Positions 25,998 through 33,716 of a stretch of 64,000 nt of DNA are shown in pieces. The DNA comes from Jidongwangia harbinensis (GTDB lineage Bacteria; Actinomycetota; Actinomycetes; Mycobacteriales; Micromonosporaceae). Position numbers and translations under genes: made by a program. Every line of letters begins with the position of its first letter. The first letter of the stretch is position 1. The stretch is taken from positions 56,461-120,460 of the forward strand of contig NZ_JAIWNC010000033.1 of the NCBI RefSeq assembly GCF_020216025.1, given 5' to 3'. The notes under the pieces were generated by a model, which did not search any database, was not told the origin of the DNA, and saw nothing but the letters and a program-made list of their open reading frames with translations.

Positions 25998-26336
25998 TCA
26001 AGACCGCCAGCCCTGGGCATCAACGATCATGGTTATGAGGACGGTTGTTGCCCCCGCCAGAGCGCCCAGCAGAAACCACAACGCCCACGGCCGAGTGCGC
26101 CGCGCCGCCGCCAACCCTGCCGTGATCAGCACCTGCGCAGTAACGACGTACAACACGGGAGTGCCGTACGGTGCATCCGGCGCCCCGGTCGCGTCGACGC
26201 TGACGATCCACCCCCAATCATCCTGTGGAAACCACCTGAAGTGCGCCAGCACAACAAGACACGGCGTAGCAGCCAGCAGGACGGCGAGCCACCAGCGCCG
26301 AGGACGCAGGTTCCACGAATGCGGCGATTCCGACAC
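25998..26336 (-). CDS. Small hypothetical membrane protein
   Basis: A 112-residue protein with three hydrophobic segments (WWLAVLLAATPCLVVLAHF; PVLYVVTAQVLITAGLAA; WALWFLLGALAGATTVLITM). The loop between the first two is acidic. No enzymatic motif is visible. It lies on the same strand as the two hypotheticals downstream. Confidence 0.6.
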   Translation of the reverse strand: MSESPHSWNLRPRRWWLAVLLAATPCLVVLAHFRWFPQDDWGWIVSVDATGAPDAPYGTPVLYVVTAQVLITAGLAAARRTRPWALWFLLGALAGATTVLITMIVDAQGWRS

Positions 26337-26464
26337 AAGATCAAGATAACCGACTTGATCAGCTCTAGGGTGCGCAGCGGCCCGAAGAATCGAATGCCGC
26401 CGGGGCTACACCGGTTCTACGAGGACCTTCGCCTCCCTCGACGACGCCGGAGACAATGCCGCCA

Positions 26465-26724
26465 TCGGCGGAACGCTGCGGTTCACCGATGACGACACCG
26501 TCGAACCCGCGCCGAGGGTCCTTCAATGCGGCCAGCAATTCGGAGGCGCGGGGCCGGCGCTTTCACGGCAGCGAACGCGACGTACCGATATCGAAGAAGT
26601 CGGCGACGATGGTGTGTCCCGCGGGCTCGACGAGCCCGCGGGCACGGGTGAACTGCCAGTTGTAGGACGCTTGGGGATCTTGATCGTCTTCGGTGGACAC
26701 CCGTCCGTAGAAGGCGAATCTCAT
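26465..26724 (-). pseudogene. Serine recombinase, N-terminal fragment with internal stop
   Basis: From ATG 26724 the minus strand reads MRFAFYGRVSTEDDQDPQAS, the start of a large serine recombinase; the catalytic Ser is in GRVST. It continues NWQFTRARGLVEPAGHTIVA and FFDIGTSRSLP, where a TGA replaces an expected Trp, and then KRRPRASELLAALKDPRRGF and VVIGEPQRS. The remaining ~400 residues are lost. It was probably the integrase of the element whose conjugation genes lie at 27.1-27.8 kb. Confidence 0.7.
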
Positions 26725-26784
26725 GGGCTACTCCCACGTTGTGGAGGCTGTTGGTCGTCGGGCTGGTCGCGCCCCGGCTGTAGC

Positions 26785-26928
26785 TCATTGGACCAGCCGT
26801 AGCAGTGCGCGAGCTGCCGCGGGGGTGATGACCGGGTCGTGCTGCGGAAGCTCGATTCGTAGGCCATCAGGCTTCTGTACGGCGGGTCCGATCAGGGCCG
26901 GGGCAGGGTAGTTGACTCGGTTGCGGCG
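26785..26928 (-). pseudogene. Small conserved-looking ORF upstream of the recombinase relic
   Basis: The minus strand reads YPAPALIGPAVQKPDGLRIE and LPQHDPVITPAAARALLRLV, ending at a TGA at 26785-26787, 61 bases before the recombinase start. A plausible ATG (MPAATEST) lies upstream in another frame, so a frameshift is needed. Its composition is protein-like. No function is known. Confidence 0.35.
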
Positions 26929-27069
26929 GGCATGGCCTGTCGGTTGCGACTTTCCGCGACTCGCCCCGTGTCGCGGTCGCGGCGTTTCGCGTCGTCGACC
27001 GACCGTGTCGTGTCGTGGTCGCAGCGTCGGAGGTCGCGGTCAGTCACCGCGACGTCGTGGTGCGGGCGA

Positions 27070-27634
27070 GACGGGGCTGCCCGCGAAGGGCATCACCGCC
27101 GACGGCCTGATCGACCTCGGCCCGGACGGCACCACCGCCCTCGTCTCGGCCTCGACCGTGGCGTTCGGGCTGCGCTCACCCGGAGAGCAGAACGGCCTCG
27201 TCGCCGGGATCGCCCGCTGGTTGAACAGCCTCGACTCCCCGACGCAGATCCTCGCGCGGGCACAACGGGTCGACCTGACCCACATCGCCGACCGCATCAA
27301 GCGCCGCGCCCCGGGCCTGCCACATCCGGCGCTGGAAGACGCGGCCCGATCTCACGCCGTGTTCCTCGAAGACCTCACCGCCCAACGGGAGCTGCTGCAC
27401 CGGCAGCTCACCGTCGCCGTGCGCGGGCGGCGCGGCCCCGGCCACACCGCCCACCAGGCCCGCGAGGCGGTGCGAGCCCTCGCCGGGTGCGAAGTCGCCG
27501 GAACGGTCCTGGACGCACTAGACACCCAGGCCGCTCTCGCGGCCTGCCTCGACCCGGCCGCATCCACCCCGGCCTGGGCGGCGGCCGACAGCCCTGTTCC
27601 GACGACCGACCGGGAAGACAGTGATGACAGGTGA
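27070..27634 (+). pseudogene. PrgI-like conjugation protein, N-terminus lost
   Basis: From about 27079 the frame reads GLPAKGITADGLIDLGPDGTT, VAFGLRSPGEQNGLVAGIAR, then helices (THIADRIKRRAPGLPHPALE, LLHRQLTVAVRGRRGPGHTA). This is like the cytoplasmic part of actinobacterial PrgI-type T4SS proteins. The membrane N-terminus is absent: the preceding 160 bases are CG-rich and unlike protein. It overlaps the start of the next gene, as conjugation operons do. Confidence 0.55.
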
Positions 27635-27845
27635 AGCTGTTCACCCTGCGCCGAAGCCGCCGCTCAGCGGTGGAGACCGGTGGCGTGCTGCCCGGCAGCC
27701 CCGACGCCGTGGACGTTGGTGGCCGGTCAGTGCACGTCGGCGACGACTACTCCGCGACCCTCGCCGTGACCGGGTATCCGGCCTAGGCCGGCGCCGGCTG
27801 GCTGGAGCCGATCCTGTCCTACCCCGGCCGCGTTGATGTCGCAGG
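27631..27845 (+). pseudogene. VirB4-like conjugation ATPase, N-terminal fragment
   Basis: GTG 27631 overlaps the upstream stop. The frame reads KLFTLRRSRRSAVETGG, DYSATLAVTGYPA, then TAG 27784-27786, then AGAGWLEPILSYPGRVDVA. This is the N-terminal domain of a VirB4/TraC-type T4SS ATPase. It is cut off at about 27845, before the Walker motifs. Confidence 0.5.
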
Positions 27846-27899
27846 GGCGAGAACGCGGAGGTCCGCCCCGCTGGGACGCATGGAGAGGAATCGGTAGCT

Positions 27900-27975
27900 G
27901 CCCCCCGGACACCGGCCTTACCGAACTGGTCTACCTCGCGAGAAGCCGCTGGCGCATCGAACACGATCAGCGGGT
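27900..27975 (+). pseudogene. Transposase fragment (IS701/IS4-like C-terminus)
   Basis: About 22 residues (GLTELVYLARSRWRIEHDQR) match the conserved Tyr/Glu-containing C-terminal region of DDE transposases of this group. Both ends are unrelated sequence. Confidence 0.5.
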
Positions 27976-28069
27976 TGCCTTCGGCCCAGGCGAGACGGCG
28001 GTGAGCACCCCGTTCCATGTCGTCGGGCCGGTCGCTGAGGTCATGCCGGCCGCCGCCCGGATGCCGGCG

Positions 28070-30571
28070 TTACGACCGCCGGCGCAGAATCGCCCGTGCC
28101 GGCAGGGTGACCGCGAGCAGGGCGAGGCCGGCCGCGGCGACCGCGAAGGATCCGTACGTCAGCGGGGGGACATAGGGTGCTTCGCCGGTCATCCCGTACA
28201 TCATCGGGATCAGCGTGACCGCGGCGATCGCGGAGCCGAGGATGACACCGGCAAGGGATACGAGCAAGCTTTCCCAGCGGAGCATCGTGAGGACCTGACG
28301 CCGGGTGGAGCCGACCAGGCGCAGCATGTCCAGCTCCCGGCGGCGGTCGTGGACCATCATCACCAGGGTGTTGACGGCGGCGATGGCCGCGAAGCCGCCG
28401 AGGACCGCGGCCATGGTGTTGTTGGTCCAAGCGCCCAGCTTCGCGTCGAGGTTCTGTTCGGTGGCGTAGCCGGCGGCATCGGTGACCGTTCCCAGGGTGG
28501 TGAGCGACTCCGCCGAGCCGCCCCGTACCAGCAGCACGCTGTCGAACGCGGAGGTGACGTGCCCGGTCAGATACGCCCGGTCCATGGTCACGGTGGCCAG
28601 CCCCAGGCCGCGGCCGTACACCGCGATGATCTCGGGGCTGACCTGGGTGCCGTCGGGGAGGTAGAGCCGGAGCCGGTCGCCGACGCCTCGCTCGGCCGCG
28701 GTCGCCAGGGTGGTGTCGACGGCGATCCGGTCATCGCCGAGCTGGTCGAAGCTGCCCTCGCGGACGTCCAGGTCCTGCACCCTCGTGAGCTGGGCGCCGG
28801 AGCCGGTGATGCCCTGGACCGTCGCTCCCTGCAGCGACTTGAACTCACCGGCGCCAAGCGGCACCAGCACCTGTGTGCGCAGCACGCCGACGGCGGCTTC
28901 CACGCCCGGCGCGCGGGCGGCATCGGCAACCGCGTTCCCCGGAAGCCCGGCCGGGTTCGTGACGAGATGATCCGCCGTGAGGCCCGCGCGCAGCTGCTTG
29001 TCGGCGGCGTGGTTCTCGCTCGTGTGCAGGAAGACGAGGGTCGAGGCGAAGGCCATGGCGAGCACGATGGGAGTGATGGCCGAGGCCAGGCGGCGGGCGT
29101 TGGTACGGGAGTTGGCGAGCGCGAGTCCGGCGGCCGGGCCCGCACCGCGCAGTGACAGGCCGAAGAGGCTCACGCACAGCCGCGCCACCAGCGGGCCCAG
29201 CAGCGCCATGGCGAACATCAACAGCATGACGACGCCGAGCGCGGCGCCGGCCGCGTCGGTCCCGGTGGAGCGGGCCGAGACGCCGGCGAGCACCATGCCG
29301 CCGGCGAGAGCGGCGAGGCCGACGACGGTGCGGATCCCGCCCGGTCGCAGCCGTTCCATCGACGCCTCGGTGAGCGCCTGTCCCGGCTTGGTCCGCGCGG
29401 GCTTGCGCCCGGCCATCCAGCCGGCGCTGAGGGCGGTGAGTAGCCCCATGGCGACCGCGGCGAGCAGCGGTATCGCCGAGATGTGGAGTTGCACCGCCGC
29501 CGGGATCGCGCCGCGGTCCTGCAACTGCCCGAACCACCAGTGCGCGAGCCCGAGGCCGGGCAGCAGGCCGGCGATACCGGCGAGCGGCGCGATCAGCAGT
29601 GCCTCGGCGGCGACAGCGCGCCGAATCTGTCGTGGGGTGGCCCCGACGGCGCGCAGCAGTGCGAACTCCCTGGCCCGCTGGGAGACCGACAGGGCCACCG
29701 TCCCGGCGGCGGTGAAGATCGCGACGATGGTGGCGATGCCACCGAAGGAGCCGCCGATGCCGAAGAGCATCTGCTTGGCGTATCCGAGGCCGGGGTCCTC
29801 CACGGCGCCGCGGTCGTCGCCGGCGTGCACCTGGACGCCGGAGCCGGCCAGGGTCTCGGTCACCGAGCTGGCCAGTGCGGCGGCATCGGTGCCCGGCGCC
29901 GCCAGCACCGCGATGGCGTCGGCTCTACCGGGATGCCCGGCGAGCGCAGCGGCCTGGGTGTCGGCGAACCACGCGAGGTTGCCCCCGGCACCTGGGGACT
30001 CGGCGGCGTCGGCAATGCCGGCCAGGCGGAAGTCCTGCCGCCCGGCGGCCGTTTCGAGCGTGACGGTGTCGCCGACGGCGGCCTGCGCGGCCTGGGCCGT
30101 GCCCTGGCCGAGCACGACTTCGCCGTCCCGGGGCGCGGAGCCGGCAGTCAGACCGGCGCCGGTGAACACATGCGAGCCCCACCCGTGCGCGGTGAGCGCA
30201 GCATCCGGCACGGGCAGCCCGGTCGCGCGTACCGGGAAGGTGAAGTCCGCGATGGCCATGCTCGCGCCCGGTGCCGTGGCCGCCCTCGCCGCGAGCCCGG
30301 CGTCCAGCCGCGCCGTGTCCGGCAGCGGCACCGCTTCCTTCTCCAGGTCCTCACCACTGCCGGTGACGACGTACTCATACTGGTCCGCGGCCACGATGAC
30401 CGGCGCGTTCGCGTAGCGTTCCGGCGGTACCGATGCGCGCAGGCTGGTTTCGAGAAGGATGCCGCTGGCCGAGACGATCAGTGCGGACATCAGCAGGGCG
30501 AGGAAGGTTCCCGCGAACGACGCCGGTTTGAACCGGACGGCTGCACGGGCAAGTCCGTTGGAACGCATCAT
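28070..30571 (-). CDS. MacB/FtsX-type ABC transporter permease
   Basis: An 833-residue permease with two FtsX-type modules. The order is transmembrane helix (20-40), large extracytoplasmic domain, three helices (about 255-390), a central helix pair, a second extracytoplasmic domain and three terminal helices (about 700-825). The conserved cytoplasmic turns REFALLRAVGATPRQIRRAV and RELDMLRLVGSTRRQVLTML contact the ATPase. This class moves lipoproteins, peptides or antimicrobials mechanically rather than by channel transport. ATG 30571 overlaps the ATPase stop (ATGA); the longer frame upstream lies inside the ATPase gene. The operon probably belongs to the adjacent two-component system. Confidence 0.9.
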   Translation of the reverse strand: MMRSNGLARAAVRFKPASFAGTFLALLMSALIVSASGILLETSLRASVPPERYANAPVIVAADQYEYVVTGSGEDLEKEAVPLPDTARLDAGLAARAATAPGASMAIADFTFPVRATGLPVPDAALTAHGWGSHVFTGAGLTAGSAPRDGEVVLGQGTAQAAQAAVGDTVTLETAAGRQDFRLAGIADAAESPGAGGNLAWFADTQAAALAGHPGRADAIAVLAAPGTDAAALASSVTETLAGSGVQVHAGDDRGAVEDPGLGYAKQMLFGIGGSFGGIATIVAIFTAAGTVALSVSQRAREFALLRAVGATPRQIRRAVAAEALLIAPLAGIAGLLPGLGLAHWWFGQLQDRGAIPAAVQLHISAIPLLAAVAMGLLTALSAGWMAGRKPARTKPGQALTEASMERLRPGGIRTVVGLAALAGGMVLAGVSARSTGTDAAGAALGVVMLLMFAMALLGPLVARLCVSLFGLSLRGAGPAAGLALANSRTNARRLASAITPIVLAMAFASTLVFLHTSENHAADKQLRAGLTADHLVTNPAGLPGNAVADAARAPGVEAAVGVLRTQVLVPLGAGEFKSLQGATVQGITGSGAQLTRVQDLDVREGSFDQLGDDRIAVDTTLATAAERGVGDRLRLYLPDGTQVSPEIIAVYGRGLGLATVTMDRAYLTGHVTSAFDSVLLVRGGSAESLTTLGTVTDAAGYATEQNLDAKLGAWTNNTMAAVLGGFAAIAAVNTLVMMVHDRRRELDMLRLVGSTRRQVLTMLRWESLLVSLAGVILGSAIAAVTLIPMMYGMTGEAPYVPPLTYGSFAVAAAGLALLAVTLPARAILRRRS

Positions 30572-31380
30572 GCCGCTGCGCCCGCCAACACACCGGAGGG
30601 GAGCGCGGCCATCCGTGCCGCGATCTGTGCCGCCGAACCGCGGTGAACTTGGTCGGCGAACGCGCCGTTCGCGAGGAACAACACCCGGTCCGCCCATGCC
30701 GCGGCGATGGGATCGTGGGTGACCATGACGACCGTGGCGCCGAGGCTGTCCACCGCGTGCCGGAGCAGGCCGAGGACCTGGGCGGCGGTGCCGGTGTCGA
30801 GGGCGCCGGTGGGCTCGTCGGCGAAGATCACGTCCGGGTTGGTGACCAGGGCACGGGCGACGGCCACCCGCTGCTGCTGGCCGCCGGACAGCTCGGCGGG
30901 CCGGCGGCGCGCCTTGTCGGCGAGCCCGACCTGCCCGAGCACCTCGGCCGCCCGGCGCTGGTCCTGCCGTTGCCCGGCCAGCCGCACGGGCAGAAGGACG
31001 TTCTGTTCCACGGTCAGCGACGGCAACAGGTTGAACGCCTGGAACACGAAGCCGAGCCGGCTGCGGCGAAGCTCGGTCAGCTCGTTCTCGTTCATACCCG
31101 TGATCTCCGTACCACCGAGGCGCACGGAACCCTCCGACGGCCGGTCCAGCCCTGCGGCGCACTGCAGGAAAGTGGACTTGCCGGACCCCGACGGACCCAT
31201 GACCGCGGTGAACGTTGCGCGCGGCAGAGCCAGGTCGATCCCCGCGAGGGCATGCACCGTGCCGGTGCCGCGGCCGTACCGCCGCCGGACACCGCGCAGC
31301 TCGACCGCGAGACCGGTGCCGCCGACCGGAGTCACCGGACGGACGGCAGTCCTTTGCCGATTGCTCCTGCGAAGCCTCAT
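30568..31380 (-). CDS. LolD/MacB-type ABC transporter ATPase
   Basis: A 270-residue ATPase with Walker A GPSGSGKST, Q-loop FVFQAFNLLPSLTV, signature LSGGQQQRVAVARAL, Walker B VIFADEP, D-loop SGALDT-like GALDTGT and H-loop VTHD. It powers the coupled FtsX-type permease. The N-terminal ~20 residues are Arg-rich and may be dispensable. Its promoter region holds the TACTGC-N4-GCAGTA palindrome at 31473, also found upstream of the kinase. Confidence 0.93.
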   Translation of the reverse strand: MRLRRSNRQRTAVRPVTPVGGTGLAVELRGVRRRYGRGTGTVHALAGIDLALPRATFTAVMGPSGSGKSTFLQCAAGLDRPSEGSVRLGGTEITGMNENELTELRRSRLGFVFQAFNLLPSLTVEQNVLLPVRLAGQRQDQRRAAEVLGQVGLADKARRRPAELSGGQQQRVAVARALVTNPDVIFADEPTGALDTGTAAQVLGLLRHAVDSLGATVVMVTHDPIAAAWADRVLFLANGAFADQVHRGSAAQIAARMAALPSGVLAGAAA

Positions 31381-31472
31381 TGTTCGCCCTCTCCTGGCTT
31401 TGCTGTTGCCTGCCGGGAGAAGAGTGCCGGAACGGGGGCCCGCCCCGCTTCGTCCCTGGGAACCGGATGTAT

Positions 31473-31488
31473 TACTGCATCGGCAGTA
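31473..31488. promoter_or_regulatory. Shared operator, copy 1 (ABC operon)
   Basis: TACTGCATCGGCAGTA: 6-base arms, 4-base spacer, perfect inverted repeat. It lies 93 bases upstream of the ABC ATPase start and 42 bases past the response regulator stop. The same arms recur twice between the kinase and the MMPL gene. Confidence 0.65.
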
Positions 31489-31530
31489 GGCGGGCGGGAC
31501 GGGCGTGCATACCGGAACGGGCCGGGTGCG

Positions 31531-32205
31531 CTAGGACGGGCCGGGAAGCCCGGCCTGGTAGGCGATGACGACGAGTTGGGCGCGGTCGCGGGCGTCGAGT
31601 TTGGTCATGGCGTGATTGACGTGTGTCTTGACGGTGAACGGGCTGAGCGTGAGGTGGTCGGCGATTTCGGCGTTCGACATGCCGGTGGCCACCAGGCCGA
31701 CGATCTCGCGTTCCCGTTCGGTGAGCCCGTCGAGAACCCTGGAGGCCGTGGCCGGAGCCGGGTGGCGGTCGTCCGTGGCGAGGTAGCGGGCGATGAGCCC
31801 GCGGGTGGCCGCGGGGGAGAGCAGGGCCTCTCCGCGGGCGACGGTACGGATCGCCTCGATCAACGCATCCGGGCGTGCGCTCTTGCCGAGGAATCCGCTG
31901 GCGCCGGCGCGTAGCGCTTCGAAGACGTACTCGTCGACCTCGAAGGTGGTCAGGATCAGTACCTTCACGCCGGCGAGGTCGGGGTCGGTCGAGATCCAGC
32001 GGGTGGCGGCGAGCCCATCGAGCTCGGGCATGCGGATGTCCATGAGGACGACGTCAGCGCGGGTCTGGCGGGCCATGCGCACGGCCTGGGCGCCGGTTGC
32101 GGCTTCACCGACGACCGTCAGGTCGGGGGCGTTGTCGACCATGAGGCGTAGGCCGGCGCGGACGATGTCCTGGTCGTCGGCGAGTAGGACGCGTACGGCG
32201 GTCAC
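31531..32205 (-). CDS. NarL/FixJ-type response regulator
   Basis: A 224-residue protein: receiver with phosphoacceptor Asp56 (DVVLMDIRMP), acidic pair at 10-11, Lys in LGKSARP, and a LuxR-type helix-turn-helix (about 150-212; GLTEREREIVGLVATGMSNA, VKTHVNHAMTKLD). Its start overlaps the kinase stop (ATGA). With three copies of one palindrome in the surrounding promoter regions it is the likely DNA-binding partner for them, and so controls the ABC and MMPL exporters (inference). Confidence 0.93.
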   Translation of the reverse strand: MTAVRVLLADDQDIVRAGLRLMVDNAPDLTVVGEAATGAQAVRMARQTRADVVLMDIRMPELDGLAATRWISTDPDLAGVKVLILTTFEVDEYVFEALRAGASGFLGKSARPDALIEAIRTVARGEALLSPAATRGLIARYLATDDRHPAPATASRVLDGLTEREREIVGLVATGMSNAEIADHLTLSPFTVKTHVNHAMTKLDARDRAQLVVIAYQAGLPGPS

Positions 32206-33476
32206 GCCGTGGCGCCGGCGAGAGTGGGCAGTTCGGCCGTGACCCGGAAGCCGCCTTCAGGACGAGGGCCGGCGGAGAGCCGGCCGCCGAGTGCGGCGGC
32301 CCGCTCCCGCATGCCGATGATGCCGTGCCCCATCGGGCCGCCCGTGCGGCTGGTCACCGTCTGCGCGACGGCGCGGACTGGCGGTCCGTCGTCCTCGACG
32401 GTCAGCGCTAGGGCGTCCGGCCGGAACTCGAGCCGGATCGATGCCGAGGTGCCTGCGGCGTGTTTGGCGGTGTTGGTCAGGGATTCCTGGATCAGCCGGT
32501 AGGCGGTGAGGTCGACGGCGTCGGGCAGGGGCCGGGCCGGGCCGGTGACATCGCAGCTGACCCGTAGTCCGGTGGCGGCGAAGGACGTGATCAGCTCGTC
32601 GAGCCGGCTGAGCCGTCCGGCTGGTTGGACGGGCTCGTGCTCGCCGGGCTGGCGCAGCAGGCCGACGGTGAGCTTGAGCTCGACCAGCGCGGCCTCGCTG
32701 GCGTTCTGAATGTGGTCCAGGGACTGGCGGGCCCGGACGAGGTCGTGTCTGTCCAACAGAAGGGTCATGGCGCCTGCCTGTACGTTGATGAGCGCTACCT
32801 GGTGGCCGACCGCGTCGTGCAACTCGCGCGCGATGCGGAGTCGTTCCGCCTGGACCCGTTGGCGTGCCTCGTTCTCGCGGCCCACCTCCGCGCGCAGGGC
32901 CCGTTCCACGAGCATGGTGCGCCGCGCCCGGTTGGCCCGGACGGCTCGCCCGAGCGCGGCGGAGGCCACGATCCATGGCAGGACCTCCACATCGTTGAAC
33001 TCGATTCGGTCGTACCCGGTGGCCAGCACACTGCCGGCCAGCACCGAGGCCACGCTCACGGCGGCGGTGGCGACGACGACCGCGACCTTCTCGCTACGCA
33101 ACGAGTACAGGAACATCGTCACGATCAGGGCCGTGCGGGCGGGGGAGTCCGTCGCCGCGGACGGCATTGCGGCGATCACCCCCGTGGTTGCGATGGCGGG
33201 GATGAGCCAAGCCGGCCAGCGCAGGGCGGGAATGACGACGAAGCTCGCCGTGACCACGACAGCGGTGACGATGGCGGTGGCTGTGAACGCGGAACGGCCG
33301 GGCGTCGCGGTGATCAGGACGGTGAGAAGAAGCAGGACGCCGGCTCCGGCCAGGCGGGTGGCGGTGCGATGCGCGTCGGCGAGCCGGCGCAGCCGGTCGG
33401 CCACCCGTCTCGGGTAGGCGGCGGCGCGATGTCTGCCGGCGTCGACAAGGCCGCTGGCCAGCGCTTCAGCTCCCAC
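32202..33476 (-). CDS. DesK/NarX-type sensor histidine kinase
   Basis: A 424-residue kinase. Hydrophobic segments (about 45-165) come before a HisKA_3 domain (RIARELHDAVGHQVALINVQ; His is the phosphorylation site) and an HATPase_c domain (QESLTNTAKHA; GIIGMRERAAALGG). The GTG at 33476 gives the shortest sensible cytosolic lead; the frame continues upstream into the operator region without a start in good context. It is coupled to the regulator at 31531 and divergent from the MMPL gene. Confidence 0.9.
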   Translation of the reverse strand: MGAEALASGLVDAGRHRAAAYPRRVADRLRRLADAHRTATRLAGAGVLLLLTVLITATPGRSAFTATAIVTAVVVTASFVVIPALRWPAWLIPAIATTGVIAAMPSAATDSPARTALIVTMFLYSLRSEKVAVVVATAAVSVASVLAGSVLATGYDRIEFNDVEVLPWIVASAALGRAVRANRARRTMLVERALRAEVGRENEARQRVQAERLRIARELHDAVGHQVALINVQAGAMTLLLDRHDLVRARQSLDHIQNASEAALVELKLTVGLLRQPGEHEPVQPAGRLSRLDELITSFAATGLRVSCDVTGPARPLPDAVDLTAYRLIQESLTNTAKHAAGTSASIRLEFRPDALALTVEDDGPPVRAVAQTVTSRTGGPMGHGIIGMRERAAALGGRLSAGPRPEGGFRVTAELPTLAGATA

Positions 33477-33518
33477 ATGGGGACAGTAGTCAGCCCGGCG
33501 GCCGGGCGACAAACGATC

Positions 33519-33534
33519 TACTGCGAGCGCGGTA
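33519..33534. promoter_or_regulatory. Shared operator, copy 2 (kinase/MMPL divergent region)
   Basis: TACTGCGAGCGCGGTA, with one mismatch in the right arm. It lies 43 bases upstream of the kinase start. Together with copy 3, centred 44 bases away (about four helix turns), it could bind two regulator dimers on the same face. Confidence 0.6.
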
Positions 33535-33562
33535 GGCGACGCCGCGCCCCGGCTGTGACAGC

Positions 33563-33578
33563 ACCTGCGAGCGCAGTA
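33563..33578. promoter_or_regulatory. Shared operator, copy 3 (kinase/MMPL divergent region)
   Basis: ACCTGCGAGCGCAGTA, with one mismatch in the left arm and the same GAGC spacer as copy 2. It lies 139 bases upstream of the MMPL start. Confidence 0.6.
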
Positions 33579-33716
33579 GAAGGCGCCCCGATCCACCGTG
33601 ATCGCGGCGGGTGAGGTCACCGCGGCAGGCCGATGACGGCGACGGCCGTGCTGGCGAAACATCTAGGTGTCGCGTTTCGCCGACGACGCCGTACGCCTTG
33701 ATAGGAGATACGTCTC

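Noticed and set aside
26770..26845. tRNA-like string GGCTGTAGCTCATTGGACC
   Set aside because: No acceptor stem or anticodon arm can be formed around it; it is the end of a small minus-strand ORF.
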